Part shown: positions 26,908-36,205 of the stretch, in pieces
Layout: every line of letters starts with the position of its first letter
Position numbering within the stretch: position 1 is the first letter of the stretch
NCBI GenBank assembly: GCA_003285105.1
Contig: CP030158.1
Span: 496,001 to 560,000 of the forward strand
From: Roseithermus sacchariphilus
GTDB lineage: Bacteria > Bacteroidota > Rhodothermia > Rhodothermales > MEBIC09517
DNA length: 64,000 bases
Direction: 5' to 3'
Made by a program: the position numbers and the translations under genes
Notes under the pieces: model-generated
Databases searched by the model: none
Told to the model about the DNA's origin: nothing
The model's input: the letters and a program-made list of their open reading frames with translations, nothing else

Positions 26908-29900
26908 TCAACCCTGATAGATGATGTGCCGCAGGCGCAGATGCTCGGTGACGGGGTGCACCAGCAGCGGGCTGATGCGGTAGCGCACGCCGGGCAGGAT
27001 GGGTCCGTGCGGATCGACGGCCTGCGCCGGGGCGGTCGGGGCCGGCCGGATGATGCGCTGGTTCAGCAGGGACTCCAGCAGAAACGTGCCCTGCTCCTCA
27101 CTCAGGCGAAAGATGAGATCGTGCTCCTCCAGCGTCAGCGTGTTGTGGATGAGGAAAGCCTTCAGCGTGAAGGCCCGTGCCAGGTCGAAGGCCTTGAGGA
27201 AGCCAAAGTCCAGCGCCTGCGGAGGATGGATCACGAGGGCTCCCTGTTCGACCTCGAAATCGGTGGAGCGGAGCCAGTAGTACAGGGCCAGCATGACGTT
27301 CTGGCCGCTGAGCCGGTAGAGGCGGTCGAAGTACTCCTCCCGCAGGACGGCCTGCTGCTCCTCGGGCGTTCGGGCGCGGCGCAGACGCTGCCGCAGCAAG
27401 GGCGCCGGGTCCCGGGGCGGGGCAAAGCGCAGCGGCATCCCGCTGCGCCGGTGCCGGTTGATGAGGATGGCCTGCAGCGACTCGCGGTTCAGCGGCGCCG
27501 GGCGGTAGGCCGTCACCAGCCCGGACGCGGCAGAGGCCGTCCGCTCCAGAAAGTGCCACGCGTGGCCGGCGACGGTCGCCACCCAGTAGACGTGCCGGTC
27601 GGTCCGGGAGAAGAAGATGAGCGCACGCTCGATGAGGTGGCTGCCGCCGGGCCGTTGTAGCAACAGATGCTCCAGGTTGTCGATCATGCAGACCAGCGGG
27701 CGGTCGCCGGCGGGCCGGTTGCGCAGGTAGCGCTCCAACCCCTCCAGGGTCGGCCGCGTCACGTCGACGCCCAGCACCTCGGCCAGGCGCACGGCGAGTT
27801 GATCGGGATGCGAGAGCCGCTCGTCCAGGGAGAGCGCCCGCACATCCGCCTCCTCGAAGACCGTCTGACGAAGCACGTTCAGGAGGCTGGTACGCCCGCT
27901 GCCCAGCGGCAGGGCCAGCACCAGCGCCCCGGCCTGCTGCTCCCGCCACCGGGTGTAATGCGCCCGCACCCGGACCAGATCGCGCCCTCGTCCCTCCATC
28001 AACGACGGCACCTGCACGGGCTCGAAGGCAAACAGCTTGCGATAGACCAGCGGCAGGCCGGCCAGCAGGTCCTCCAGGTTGGAGATGGCGTTGATGGTAT
28101 CGAGTTGCGCCTCTTCCGTCTGCGACAGCACGCCCACGACCGACTGCCCCCGCTGGATGAGCCGCCGGGCCTGACGACGGCCGAGGTGCAGATAGCGCCC
28201 GGCTTCGCTGAGGCGCTGCCCCCATTGCTCCCGGGCCTCCTGCCAGAACACACGCAGGCGCCGGGCCATCTGCACGCGCATCCCGGCCCAGCGCTGCTCC
28301 ATCAGGTCGGTCGACTGGATGCGGAGCCGCAGCACATCCCACTCGCCGCTGAACGCCGCAAACGCCGCCTCGCAGAGCGCCGTCCAGGGGGCATAGAGTC
28401 CCTGCGGCAGCTCGCCCAGCAGCTGCGCGGCCCGCTGCAACCCGTCGCGGCCCAGCTCTCGCACCGATGCCAGCCGGTCCGGCCCGCTAGCCTCCGCGCC
28501 GGCGGCGGGAGTCTCGGCGGCCGGCGCCTCGGCGGCCGGCGCCTCGGCCTTCCCGCCGTCGAGGTGCGCCAGTTCGTCCAGCGCCGCCTCCAGGTTGTAC
28601 TGCACGATGTGCTGCAACTGCTCGGTCTCGCCCCAGACGCCCAGCAGGGCGGCCCGGAACGCCTGCGCCGGCTCGCGGAGTTGCTGCGGCAACGGCACCG
28701 CCAGCGCCTCGGCAGCCATCGTCCGCACTTCGAGGCGCAGCACCGGCCCGCGCGGGTCGACGCTCGTGATGGGCGGCTTCGGCGGGACGTGCAGGGTCAG
28801 CCGCTCGGGCAGCTGCTCCACGTAGCGATGGATACGGGCTTCTTCTTCCTCGCCCGGCTGGTCGAGCACCCGATCGGCCTGCACGAGCGCCGTCACGCTG
28901 TCCAGCGTCTGCTGCAGATACCGGACGGTGCCGGCCTGTACCCGGCGGATGGTGTCCCGAAGCACCCCGACCGCCCCCCCCGCCGCCACCGCGTCGCAGG
29001 CGGCCTCCACCTCCTTCGTCGCCTGCTGCAACCGCTCGATGACGGGGGCGAAGCGCTGAAAGACGGGCTGGAGCGTCAGAGCCGCCGTGCGCTTCAGCAG
29101 GCCGGCCTCTTCCTTTTCGAGGACCTGCCGCAGGGCGATGAGGATCTGCATGAGATCCAGCCGGTGCACCACCTGCTCGTGCCAGGTGGCCCAGCGCTGC
29201 CGTCGCTCCTCGATCCGCGTGCGCACGGGCGGGTGGCCCTCCGGTAGCCGCCGCGCACGCAGATCCAGCAGAAACGTATCCCCGCGCCGGACGTCCTCGG
29301 CCAGGTGCTCGGCGGCCTCCTGCAGCGGCCCGGCCAGCTCCGGCGGGGCTACCTCCCCCGGCGCCGTCTCCAGCACCTCCTGGAACGCACGGGCCGCCGC
29401 CCCGAGGGCCTCCGCCTGCTCGACGATCGACAGCGTCGCGGCGCGCGCCCGGGCCTCGTCCGGCGCCGGGGCCGTCTCCTCGCCCTTCCCCCCCGCCGCA
29501 GCCCCCTCCGTGGACGGCCCGGCCGATGTCGGCTCGGCAGGGGTCGGCTCGGCAGGGGTCGGCTCGGCAGGGGTCGACCTGGCGGGGCCGAAGCCGGGCC
29601 AGTCCGGCAGCGGCGGCTGGTGGAACGCGGCGCGGTCCAGCTTTCGCTCGGCCTTCAGGAAGTCCCGTCCCCAGGCCACGATCCCGGCCTCCAGGCGCGC
29701 CGCCACACACGCCGCCTGATGTTGCACCGCCTCGTGCACCGGCTCCAGCAGCGCGGGCAGCCGCACCTGCACGTGGTAGGCGACGAGCCGTTGCAGCGGC
29801 ACGTCGATGGACCGGGCCGGCAACGGCTGAGGCGGGCGCCGGACGAGGCGGCGGACCCCGTTGGACAGACGACGCAGGCGCCGCCGGGCCTCACGCTGCC

Positions 29901-30459
29901 CCAGCACCCAGCGCTTGCGCACCCGGTGCAGCGGGAGGTCGTCCGGCTGCGGCCGGAACAGCCCGGGCGGCTCCGGCACCGTCATCGCCGCGGGCAAGGC
30001 CTCCGGCAGCGCGGCCCATTCGTCGAGCAGATCCGCAACGACCTGCCCGACCGCCTCGCCGAGCACCGACGTGGCGAGGTGCTCACGCAGCGGCCGCAGG
30101 ACGGACTCGCGGACCCCCGCGCGGTAGGCGACGGTACGCTGCCACAGCGCCGCGGGGTCGCCGGCGTCGTCGAAGCGCGCCGCCTCCAGCAGCGCCCGAT
30201 GCCGGGCCGCCGCCTGCTCCACGGCCTCCCGGAGCCGGTCCAGCCGCTGGTGCAGGCGGCCCCGCACCACGTCCCACCGCGCCTCGACGGTGGCGCGCAC
30301 GTGCGCCAGGTGGTCCTGCAACGCCCCGGCCGCCTCGACCCAGGCGGGATCCGGCGGCCTTTCGGGGACGGTGTCCGGCGGCGGCCCAGAGCCGTCTCGC
30401 ACACCGGCCTCCGGGGCCACGGCGTCCGGCGCGCGGGTGGAGGATGGATGCGCGCTCAT
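26908..30459 (-). CDS. Large helical protein with C-terminal P-loop NTPase, coupled to an MscS channel gene
   Basis: A 1,183-residue protein not recognised as a named family. Residues 1 to about 800 are Ala/Arg/Glu/Gln-rich and mostly helical, with a Pro/Thr/Ala-rich low-complexity linker near 295-330 (repeats of PAEPT). A P-loop NTPase starts near 845: ALPLGSGRTSLLNVLRQ resembles a Walker A motif with Arg in place of the invariant Lys. PLVCMIDNLEHLLL near 920 fits Walker B, and VYWVATVAGHAWHFLERT fits sensor 1. The C-terminal 200 residues look like winged-helix regions. No signal peptide or membrane segment is seen, so it is probably cytoplasmic. Its ATG overlaps the TGA of the upstream MscS gene by 4 bp (ATGA). 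Confidence 0.65.
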   Translation of the reverse strand: MSAHPSSTRAPDAVAPEAGVRDGSGPPPDTVPERPPDPAWVEAAGALQDHLAHVRATVEARWDVVRGRLHQRLDRLREAVEQAAARHRALLEAARFDDAGDPAALWQRTVAYRAGVRESVLRPLREHLATSVLGEAVGQVVADLLDEWAALPEALPAAMTVPEPPGLFRPQPDDLPLHRVRKRWVLGQREARRRLRRLSNGVRRLVRRPPQPLPARSIDVPLQRLVAYHVQVRLPALLEPVHEAVQHQAACVAARLEAGIVAWGRDFLKAERKLDRAAFHQPPLPDWPGFGPARSTPAEPTPAEPTPAEPTSAGPSTEGAAAGGKGEETAPAPDEARARAATLSIVEQAEALGAAARAFQEVLETAPGEVAPPELAGPLQEAAEHLAEDVRRGDTFLLDLRARRLPEGHPPVRTRIEERRQRWATWHEQVVHRLDLMQILIALRQVLEKEEAGLLKRTAALTLQPVFQRFAPVIERLQQATKEVEAACDAVAAGGAVGVLRDTIRRVQAGTVRYLQQTLDSVTALVQADRVLDQPGEEEEARIHRYVEQLPERLTLHVPPKPPITSVDPRGPVLRLEVRTMAAEALAVPLPQQLREPAQAFRAALLGVWGETEQLQHIVQYNLEAALDELAHLDGGKAEAPAAEAPAAETPAAGAEASGPDRLASVRELGRDGLQRAAQLLGELPQGLYAPWTALCEAAFAAFSGEWDVLRLRIQSTDLMEQRWAGMRVQMARRLRVFWQEAREQWGQRLSEAGRYLHLGRRQARRLIQRGQSVVGVLSQTEEAQLDTINAISNLEDLLAGLPLVYRKLFAFEPVQVPSLMEGRGRDLVRVRAHYTRWREQQAGALVLALPLGSGRTSLLNVLRQTVFEEADVRALSLDERLSHPDQLAVRLAEVLGVDVTRPTLEGLERYLRNRPAGDRPLVCMIDNLEHLLLQRPGGSHLIERALIFFSRTDRHVYWVATVAGHAWHFLERTASAASGLVTAYRPAPLNRESLQAILINRHRRSGMPLRFAPPRDPAPLLRQRLRRARTPEEQQAVLREEYFDRLYRLSGQNVMLALYYWLRSTDFEVEQGALVIHPPQALDFGFLKAFDLARAFTLKAFLIHNTLTLEEHDLIFRLSEEQGTFLLESLLNQRIIRPAPTAPAQAVDPHGPILPGVRYRISPLLVHPVTEHLRLRHIIYQG

Positions 30460-31736
30460 GGACGCTCGGAGGGTGTGCCGGCGCCACGCCGACCGTTGGC
30501 CGGCTCCGGGATCAGCGGCGGGGTGAAGGGGACCAGCAAACCGTGCTTGATGAACTCCGCCTTGGCCATCTCCGTCACGTCGCTCACGAGCGCATTCTCG
30601 TAGCGGGTGTCCAGCACGTACGCCTTGACGATCAGGTGCGTCAGAAACGTCTCCTTGAACTCGTCCTTGACGATCACCACGATGGGTTTTTCGAGATAGA
30701 CGTACTTCGAACTGGCGGCCGCGGCATAGGCAATCGCTTTGGCCCGGGCCGGATCTACCCAGCCGGGCAGGTACAGATGCGTGACCACCTGGCAATCCAG
30801 CGCCCCGGCATTGGCGTTCGAGACCTGGCCGTCGACGACCTGCGCGTTGGGCACGGAGACGAGGTTGTCGTCCGGCGTGACGATGCGCGTCGACCGCAGG
30901 CCGATGGACACCACCTCGCCGTACGTCCCGCCGACGTCGATCTTATCACCCACCTGAAACGGCTGGTCGAAGATGATGATGATCCCGCCGAAGATGTTCT
31001 TGAGCACGTCCTGCGCGGCAAAGCCGATGGCGACGCCGAGCGCCGCCGAGGCCGCCAGGAGTTGCTGCTGGTCGATCTGGTAGACGCCCGCGACGACGTA
31101 GTAGATGGCGATGATCCAGATCAGCAGCCGGACGATGGGGACGAGCTTCTTGAAGAAGAGCCGCCGGGCGGCATTCCGCTCGGCCAGAGTCTCCAGGATC
31201 CAGACGCTGCCTTTGACGACGAGGAAGAAAAAGACGAGCACGAGCACGGCCCAGGCCGTCCGGAGCCCGATGTTGCGCACGTCCTGGGCCGTTTCCCGCA
31301 GCCGGGTGCCCGTGTCGAGTGCGGCCGCAGGGCCCACGGTATCGGGCCGCGCGGCCGCGAGCGAGTCGGCATCGGGGCTCCGGGCAGCGAGCGCCGCCAC
31401 GGCCGCACTCAGGCGGGCGACCTCTTCGCGCAGGGCGGCGATCTGCGCCGCCGCGTCGGTGGGCACCGGCACCGCCGACGTGTCCGGCCGCTCCGGAGAA
31501 TCGTCCGGCGTGCCCGGCATCGAAGCCGGTGGCGTCTCCGGCGCTACCGCCATGAGCGGCGGGCGAACATACCTCACCGCCGGCATCGCCCCGGCGGTGT
31601 CCGGAGGGGCCGAGACGAACACCGCGGTGTCGACCCGTGTGGCCTCCGGGGCGGCGGGCTCCGGCGCATCGGCCGAGCACGCGGCCAGCCACATCCCCCC
31701 GGCCAGCACGCACACCCAGCGAAATGGAGAGCTCAT
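30456..31736 (-). CDS. MscS-family mechanosensitive channel with a lipoprotein-like N-terminus
   Basis: A 426-residue protein. The N-terminus has a signal segment ending in a lipobox (GGMWLAAC, Cys20), then about 75 Pro/Ala/Thr-rich residues and a short coiled coil (AAQIAALREEVARLSAAVAALAAR). Membrane segments follow (AWAVLVLVFFFLVVKGSVWIL; LLIWIIAIYYVVAGVY) and the pore-lining helix AASAALGVAIGFAAQDVLKN. The beta domain reads VGDKIDVGGTYGEVVSIGLRSTRIVTPDDNLVSVPNA, the core MscS signature. A lipobox on an inner-membrane channel is unusual. The gene overlaps the downstream NTPase gene by 4 bp, pointing to translational coupling. Confidence 0.9.
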   Translation of the reverse strand: MSSPFRWVCVLAGGMWLAACSADAPEPAAPEATRVDTAVFVSAPPDTAGAMPAVRYVRPPLMAVAPETPPASMPGTPDDSPERPDTSAVPVPTDAAAQIAALREEVARLSAAVAALAARSPDADSLAAARPDTVGPAAALDTGTRLRETAQDVRNIGLRTAWAVLVLVFFFLVVKGSVWILETLAERNAARRLFFKKLVPIVRLLIWIIAIYYVVAGVYQIDQQQLLAASAALGVAIGFAAQDVLKNIFGGIIIIFDQPFQVGDKIDVGGTYGEVVSIGLRSTRIVTPDDNLVSVPNAQVVDGQVSNANAGALDCQVVTHLYLPGWVDPARAKAIAYAAAASSKYVYLEKPIVVIVKDEFKETFLTHLIVKAYVLDTRYENALVSDVTEMAKAEFIKHGLLVPFTPPLIPEPANGRRGAGTPSERP

Positions 31737-32263
31737 GGCGCAGCACAGCGATCGAGGAAACCGAACGGCCCCAATGTAGCATGCCCGCGCACAAAGACCA
31801 ATCGACCCGAAGACCGGCCGGCCTCACCGAACAGAAAGCAGCGCGCTCTCGCATAAACACCACGGACGTATCCGCACGGCGTGTCTTTCGCGCACTCAGC
31901 CCTGCGCTTCTGGCGCACCCCCTCTTCCGGTATTTCCCACACCTCACCGAAAAGATGGCGTATCCGTCAAGGTGGTCATTCTACCCGCCCATCCACGCCA
32001 CTCTGTCTTGACCTCCCCTCGAACGTATGGCTAGCATGAAGCAAGCATTTCGACCATGCTCTTTCCCCCCTGTTTTTCCCCCCTTGCTTCTTCCTGCTTA
32101 GCGCCGACTGCTTAGCGCCGAGGCGCCCGTCTCCAGTCTGCTCCGCTCCTCATACCGGGTCCTTCCGGCCCCTGTAGGGCCCGGCGCTGTCAGGCGGCGC
32201 CCTGGCTCATCCACTACTCATCCACTCGCTGCTCCTCACAAAACCTTAAACCGTACCGCTACT
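31737..32263. other. Intergenic region between divergent MscS and T9SS cargo genes
   Basis: No gene is seen in these 527 bp. The stretch near 31960-32060 is less GC-rich than its surroundings and contains C- and T-runs. A 14-bp unit CTGCTTAGCGCCGA is tandemly duplicated at 32094-32121. Promoters for both flanking genes should lie here, but I could not assign them with confidence. Confidence 0.4.
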
Positions 32264-33838
32264 ATGCAACACCAACGTACTACGCTTCTGTTGCTTCTGG
32301 CATGCGGCCTGCTGTTGCTCACGGCGGGGCCCGTCCAGGCGCAAGACCTTCCAGACACGATTCATCCGATGAACCGGGCGGCTCTGGAAGCCGGCCCGAC
32401 GGTCGGCAAGGCCATGACCGGCGGGGCTTTCATCGACAACGGCACCATCCAGCTCGGCGTCCACGACGAGGGTCACCTCAATGTCCGCGGCGGCCCACGG
32501 TCGCTCGGCGGCACGACCACCGTCGGCCTGCGCTACCTGCCAACGGGGGCGGAGGCCACGGCCCCCGGCTGCCTCTGCGAAGGCTGGGGGGTGGCGGACG
32601 TGACCAGCGGCGTCTGGGGCGGTGCCGATGAGGCCGCCGGAGGTGTCACCAACCTGATCGTCGAGAGCGCGACGTTCACGGCCTCCACGGCGACGTCCGT
32701 CGTCCGGGTCGGCTCCACGTTCCGCGTCACGCACGCCTACCGCCCCTCACCGGCCACACCGTACCTCTACGAGGTAGAGGTCACCATCGAGAACATATCG
32801 GGCGCCCCGACAGACGTGCGCTACCGCCGCGAGATGGACTGGGACATCGAGCCCACGGCCTTTTCCGAGCGGGTGACGATCGTCGGGGCCGCGGCCTCGA
32901 CCGAGGTGATCCAGGCCACCAACGACGGCTTCGAAAGTCCCAATCCCCTGCTCGTTTCCACCCCGATTGGTGCAGGCGGTGATGCCTCTGCCGCCGACAT
33001 CATCGACTACGGCCCCCTTGATCACGGCGCCAACTTCACGTTCGGCTTCGGCGTGCTCGCCCCGGGCGAGTCCAAGACCTTCAAGACGTACTACGGCGCC
33101 GCCGGGAACGAAGCCGATGCCCTGGCGGCCCTGGCGGCCGTCAGCGCCGAGGTGTATTCGCTGGGCCAGACGCGCACGGCTTCCACTCCCATCGATGGTG
33201 CGCCGAACACGTTCATCTTCGGCTTCGGCGGGGTGGGTGGCACGGCCGTCTGCGACCCGATCGAGTACGAGAACCTCGGCCTCATTGCAGACCGCGTGGC
33301 GGGCCTGCGCCTGACGCATCCCGACGGCATCGCGGAGGTCCAGTTCACCAACCTGGTCAACTTCACCGAGACCAACACGGTCGGCGGCGGCACGGAAGGC
33401 CCGGCGGACACCTGGACCTTCGCCGGCACGCCGGGCCTCGTCGAGTTCGAACTGACGGCCCCGCCGAGCGCCACGTCGGCCACGTATGCCCTCCGGGCCG
33501 TGAGCGAATGCGGCAGCGTGCTCGTGGTCGATCCGCCGTTCGACTTCACCGAAACGGTCGACGCGTTCGCGCTGGACCAGAACTATCCGAACCCGTTCAA
33601 CCCGACCACGCAGATCAGCTTCACGCTGCCCGAAGCCACGTCCGTGCGCCTGGCCGTCTACGACCTGATGGGCCGCGAGGTGAAGACCCTCGTGTCGCAG
33701 ACGATGGAAGCCGGCCAGCACACGGTGACGTGGAACGGCCGCGATGCGGCGGGCCAGCCCGTGGCCAGCGGTACGTACTTCTACCGCATCGAAGCGGGTG
33801 ACTTCGTCGCCATGAAGCAGATGATGCTGCTCAAGTAG
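32264..33838 (+). CDS. Secreted protein with C-terminal T9SS sorting domain
   Basis: A 524-residue exported protein. The signal peptide [21 protein letters not shown] ends before QDLPDT. The body has beta-rich, surface-type sequence ([49 protein letters not shown]) without a recognised enzyme motif. The last 90 residues are a type A Por sorting domain: [57 protein letters not shown] and [21 protein letters not shown]. It is therefore probably secreted and anchored by the type IX system. A stable hairpin follows the stop codon. Confidence 0.87.
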   Translation: MQHQRTTLLLLLACGLLLLTAGPVQAQDLPDTIHPMNRAALEAGPTVGKAMTGGAFIDNGTIQLGVHDEGHLNVRGGPRSLGGTTTVGLRYLPTGAEATAPGCLCEGWGVADVTSGVWGGADEAAGGVTNLIVESATFTASTATSVVRVGSTFRVTHAYRPSPATPYLYEVEVTIENISGAPTDVRYRREMDWDIEPTAFSERVTIVGAAASTEVIQATNDGFESPNPLLVSTPIGAGGDASAADIIDYGPLDHGANFTFGFGVLAPGESKTFKTYYGAAGNEADALAALAAVSAEVYSLGQTRTASTPIDGAPNTFIFGFGGVGGTAVCDPIEYENLGLIADRVAGLRLTHPDGIAEVQFTNLVNFTETNTVGGGTEGPADTWTFAGTPGLVEFELTAPPSATSATYALRAVSECGSVLVVDPPFDFTETVDAFALDQNYPNPFNPTTQISFTLPEATSVRLAVYDLMGREVKTLVSQTMEAGQHTVTWNGRDAAGQPVASGTYFYRIEAGDFVAMKQMMLLK

Positions 33839-33845
33839 CAGGCGT

Positions 33846-33885
33846 GTGCCCGGGCAACGGGAGGCCCCTTCCCGTTGCCCGGCAC
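33846..33885 (+). terminator. Stem-loop after the T9SS cargo gene
   Basis: The arms GTGCCCGGGCAACGGG and CCCGTTGCCCGGCAC pair over 15 bp with one bulged C. The structure ends 40 bp before the small RiPP-like gene. No long U-tract follows, so termination may be partial. Confidence 0.6.
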
Positions 33886-33924
33886 ACATCCTTTGAAGTC
33901 CTCTAACGTCGAGCAAAGAAAGGA

Positions 33925-34086
33925 ATGACCATGCAACCCCAGAAGAATCAACAGATCGACCGGACGCCTTCGCATATCGAAGCCTCTCGGAAGGTCTTTG
34001 CCGCTCCTGCACTCGCGCGCCTCGGAGATGTGCGCGAGATCACGGGCGATGTCACCTTCACCTTCGGCACTGCCCCGATGAGCTGA
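33925..34086 (+). CDS. Candidate RiPP precursor with lasso-type leader peptide
   Basis: A 53-residue peptide. Residues 25-40, FAAPALARLGDVREIT, match the lasso leader motif Y/F-x2-P-x-L-x3-G-x5-T exactly (F25, P28, L30, G34, T40); this motif binds the PqqD-like RRE protein in lasso peptide maturation. After T40 comes GDVTFTFGTAPMS. That tail lacks an Asp or Glu at the expected ring position (7-9), so a classical lasso ring is unlikely and another modification or a decayed core is possible. The ATG at 33925 or 33931 follows AAAGAAAGGA, a good ribosome binding site. No maturation protease, RRE or cyclase gene is in the window. A strong terminator follows, so it is its own transcription unit. 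Confidence 0.65.
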   Translation: MTMQPQKNQQIDRTPSHIEASRKVFAAPALARLGDVREITGDVTFTFGTAPMS

Positions 34087-34133
34087 GCCCTGGACACGGG
34101 CCTGCCCAGGTATGTACCGCAGCGAGTGTTTAA

Positions 34134-34170
34134 AGCGTCGGCGTTCCCCGAGAGCGCCGACGCTTTTTTT
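34134..34170 (+). terminator. Strong Rho-independent terminator after the RiPP-like gene
   Basis: AGCGTCGGCG and CGCCGACGCT form a perfect 10-bp stem with an 11-nt loop, followed by seven or more T residues. It lies 48 bp after the precursor stop codon and isolates that gene from the next one. Confidence 0.93.
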
Positions 34171-34297
34171 GGCCCCCTCCCGACGTCACCGTATCCTTCC
34201 GGTCCATATGGCACCAGACTCAGGTGCTCTCTTGCCCTCCTCCCGTCGTATCTTTTCCACGCTGTGCACCGCCAGACTCACTTTTCGGCTCCTCCTG

Positions 34298-35968
34298 ATG
34301 AAGAAGATGTCCACCGTGCTGAGGCTCCTGTCCCTTCTCTTGCTCCCGCTTCCCTCGGTCGCTCAGGGACTCCAGGTCGTTTCTTCCATCCCTGAACCGG
34401 GTAACGCCGGCGTGGCCCTGGAGGATACCGTCATTTTTGAGTTCAACCAGATCCTCAACCTGAACACCTCGTCCTGGAACACGGCGGTCGTATTCCCACG
34501 GTCTGCCCTTTCCATACAGAGTGCAGAGGCCTGCGTGGCACCGGATCGATGCATTGCCGGTGATGAACCCCGGTTCATCCGCTACGTCGTAACGCACAAC
34601 GCCGATGTCGATTACACATGGATCTATTTCTTCGCACGCTCCTCTGACGGCCACGTCCTGTCCGAGCCTTATGTCCTCACGTACACGACCGCCGCGACCA
34701 TCAGCCCACATCGCGTCTCCGGTGTGCTTTCGTCCGGCACGCCGGCTTCGCTCCACGCCGGTAACCGCTCGCTGCTGCGCCACCTCGCCCGCTCGATGCA
34801 GGACAACGGCCTCGGCGTCCCTGTTTTTGCGGCAGATTCGATGAAGGCCGCCAAAGCATTCCCGTCCTCCCACGCGCTCCAGGGCGAAGGGGCGCACACC
34901 CGCGTATTGCTGCTCGACGATTTCTGGCTGGACGAACGCTTCTGGGACATCCGCTATGCGACGGCCACCCTGAGTGACTCAGGACCCTTCGAAATCCGGC
35001 ATGTCCGCGATGGCACGTACTGGCCGCTGGCGGTGCGCTACACCGATGCCTCCAGCACAGAGATCGAGGCACTCGGCTTCTACGATGCCAACGCCGATGG
35101 CGAACCGGACCCGATCACCGTATCCGGGGGCCACGTCTCCGGTGTGGACCTCACCCTGGTGCCCTTCACCCTGAGCGATGCCCGGACCCACGTCGACGAA
35201 GCCTATACCGAAGCGGCTGCCGTCGTGGACGATCCTTCCCTGTACATCATCTATTCGATCAGTGGCGCACGCCCCAGCGGCGAAGCGTACACCTGGGGTT
35301 ACCGCTTCCTGTCCGGCACGACGGGCGAGATGGTGACCGTCGTCATCGACCCTCTCGGCCCTACCATCGACACAACGCAGTTACTCAGCTTGATCGAAGA
35401 GGGGATGTCACCCATCCCTGGTGACTTCATCGACTCTCGAACGGCCCTGGAGATCTATAAAACCCACGGTGGTGCGGACTTCCTCGCTCCGTTCCGGCCC
35501 AACAATCTCACCACGACCATCCAGGGAGGCAATTTTCGCTCGCGGACGAAAGATCACAAGGACCGGGTCTTCTGGTGGATCGACGTGGTCGCCCGAACCG
35601 GGTCCCGCACCGAGGCGCTGACGCAACGCATCGACATGACGACGGGGGAGGTGCTCGTGGACACCGACGACTCACCCACAGCCATCCAACCCTCGGAGCA
35701 GCCGCAGATCCACCAGCTGGGTCGGAGCTACCCGAACCCGTTCACCACCCACACAACGATTCCCTTCGTCTTGAACCGGGCCGCCCCCGTACGCCTGGAG
35801 GTCTTCGATCTCCTGGGGCGCCGCATCGACGTGCTCATCGACCAGGTCCTCCCCCCGGGATCTCACGAAGCCACCTGGCACGCTCTCGACCAACCCGCCG
35901 GGCTGTACTACTACCGGCTGAGCGTTGATCAGGAGCCGGCCCTGAACCGGCCCATGATCCGGCGCTGA
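34298..35968 (+). CDS. Secreted Big-like domain protein with T9SS sorting domain
   Basis: A 556-residue exported protein with the signal peptide LRLLSLLLLPLPSVAQG; the ATG at 34298 was chosen for it. Residues about 25-120 resemble a bacterial Ig-like (Big_5) domain (VVSSIPEPGNAGVALEDTVI, WIYFFARSSDGHVL). The middle has DANADGEPDPITVSGGHVSGVDLTL and a region of unknown fold. The C-terminus is a type A Por sorting domain (RSYPNPFTTHTTIPFVL, VRLEVFDLLGRRIDVLI, YYYRLSVDQ). It is probably a cell-surface product of type IX secretion. Function unknown. Confidence 0.83.
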   Translation: MKKMSTVLRLLSLLLLPLPSVAQGLQVVSSIPEPGNAGVALEDTVIFEFNQILNLNTSSWNTAVVFPRSALSIQSAEACVAPDRCIAGDEPRFIRYVVTHNADVDYTWIYFFARSSDGHVLSEPYVLTYTTAATISPHRVSGVLSSGTPASLHAGNRSLLRHLARSMQDNGLGVPVFAADSMKAAKAFPSSHALQGEGAHTRVLLLDDFWLDERFWDIRYATATLSDSGPFEIRHVRDGTYWPLAVRYTDASSTEIEALGFYDANADGEPDPITVSGGHVSGVDLTLVPFTLSDARTHVDEAYTEAAAVVDDPSLYIIYSISGARPSGEAYTWGYRFLSGTTGEMVTVVIDPLGPTIDTTQLLSLIEEGMSPIPGDFIDSRTALEIYKTHGGADFLAPFRPNNLTTTIQGGNFRSRTKDHKDRVFWWIDVVARTGSRTEALTQRIDMTTGEVLVDTDDSPTAIQPSEQPQIHQLGRSYPNPFTTHTTIPFVLNRAAPVRLEVFDLLGRRIDVLIDQVLPPGSHEATWHALDQPAGLYYYRLSVDQEPALNRPMIRR

Positions 35969-35998
35969 CCTACCTCCAGGCGCACGCCCTTCCGAAAC

Positions 35999-36039
35999 GC
36001 AGGAAAGGCGGCTCCTGGATCAGGAGCCGCCTTTCCTGC
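35999..36039. terminator. Bidirectional terminator hairpin
   Basis: The arms AGGAAAGGCGGCTCCTG and CAGGAGCCGCCTTTCCT pair over their full length with a tiny loop. It ends the gene at 34298-35968. It would also have served the minus-strand tRNA-Ser before the integrative element separated them, since it abuts the displaced tRNA 3' fragment. Confidence 0.8.
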
Positions 36040-36044
36040 ATGCG

Positions 36045-36068
36045 GCGGAGAGGGAGGCTCTCGAACCC
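36045..36068. other. Putative attL (displaced tRNA-Ser 3' fragment)
   Basis: GCGGAGAGGGAGG and TCGAACCC, separated by three bases, align with the acceptor and T-arm of the intact tRNA-Ser at 41838-41861. The mismatches fall in the T-loop/T-stem bases, as expected once selection on the fragment is lost. Confidence 0.7.
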
Positions 36069-36172
36069 GGCAAACAAGGGCAAACAACGACGGACGACAA
36101 AACACAGTTTTTGAGGCTTTAGGGCCGTTTTTGTTGTGCAACCTTGTCCGCCGTTGTGCGTCAAAGTGTGGC

Positions 36173-36197
36173 AAAACCTTGCGGATAACTTGCGGAG
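36173..36197. repeat. Left copy of a 25-bp direct repeat (candidate integrase arm site)
   Basis: The segment AAAACCTTGCGGATAAC followed by TTGCGGAG is repeated exactly at 41756-41780. Each copy itself contains TTGCGGA twice, 4 bp apart. The left copy ends 8 bp before the integrase start codon. Position near both element ends suggests arm-type binding sites for the integrase or its directionality factor. Confidence 0.7.
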
Positions 36198-36205
36198 GCC
36201 CTCGG

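Noticed and set aside
30460-30795. N-terminal extension of the large NTPase upstream of its ATG at 30459
   Set aside because: That stretch lies inside the coding region of the MscS channel in another frame; the ATGA overlap marks the real start.
33925-34086. Classical lasso peptide with a macrolactam ring
   Set aside because: The leader fits, but the core has no Asp or Glu at positions 7-9 counted from either possible first residue (G41 or D42), so only a lasso-type leader is claimed.
36045-36082. A second complete tRNA gene at the left end of the element
   Set aside because: Only the acceptor 3' strand and part of the T-arm are present; no anticodon arm or 5' acceptor strand follows, so it is a displaced fragment.
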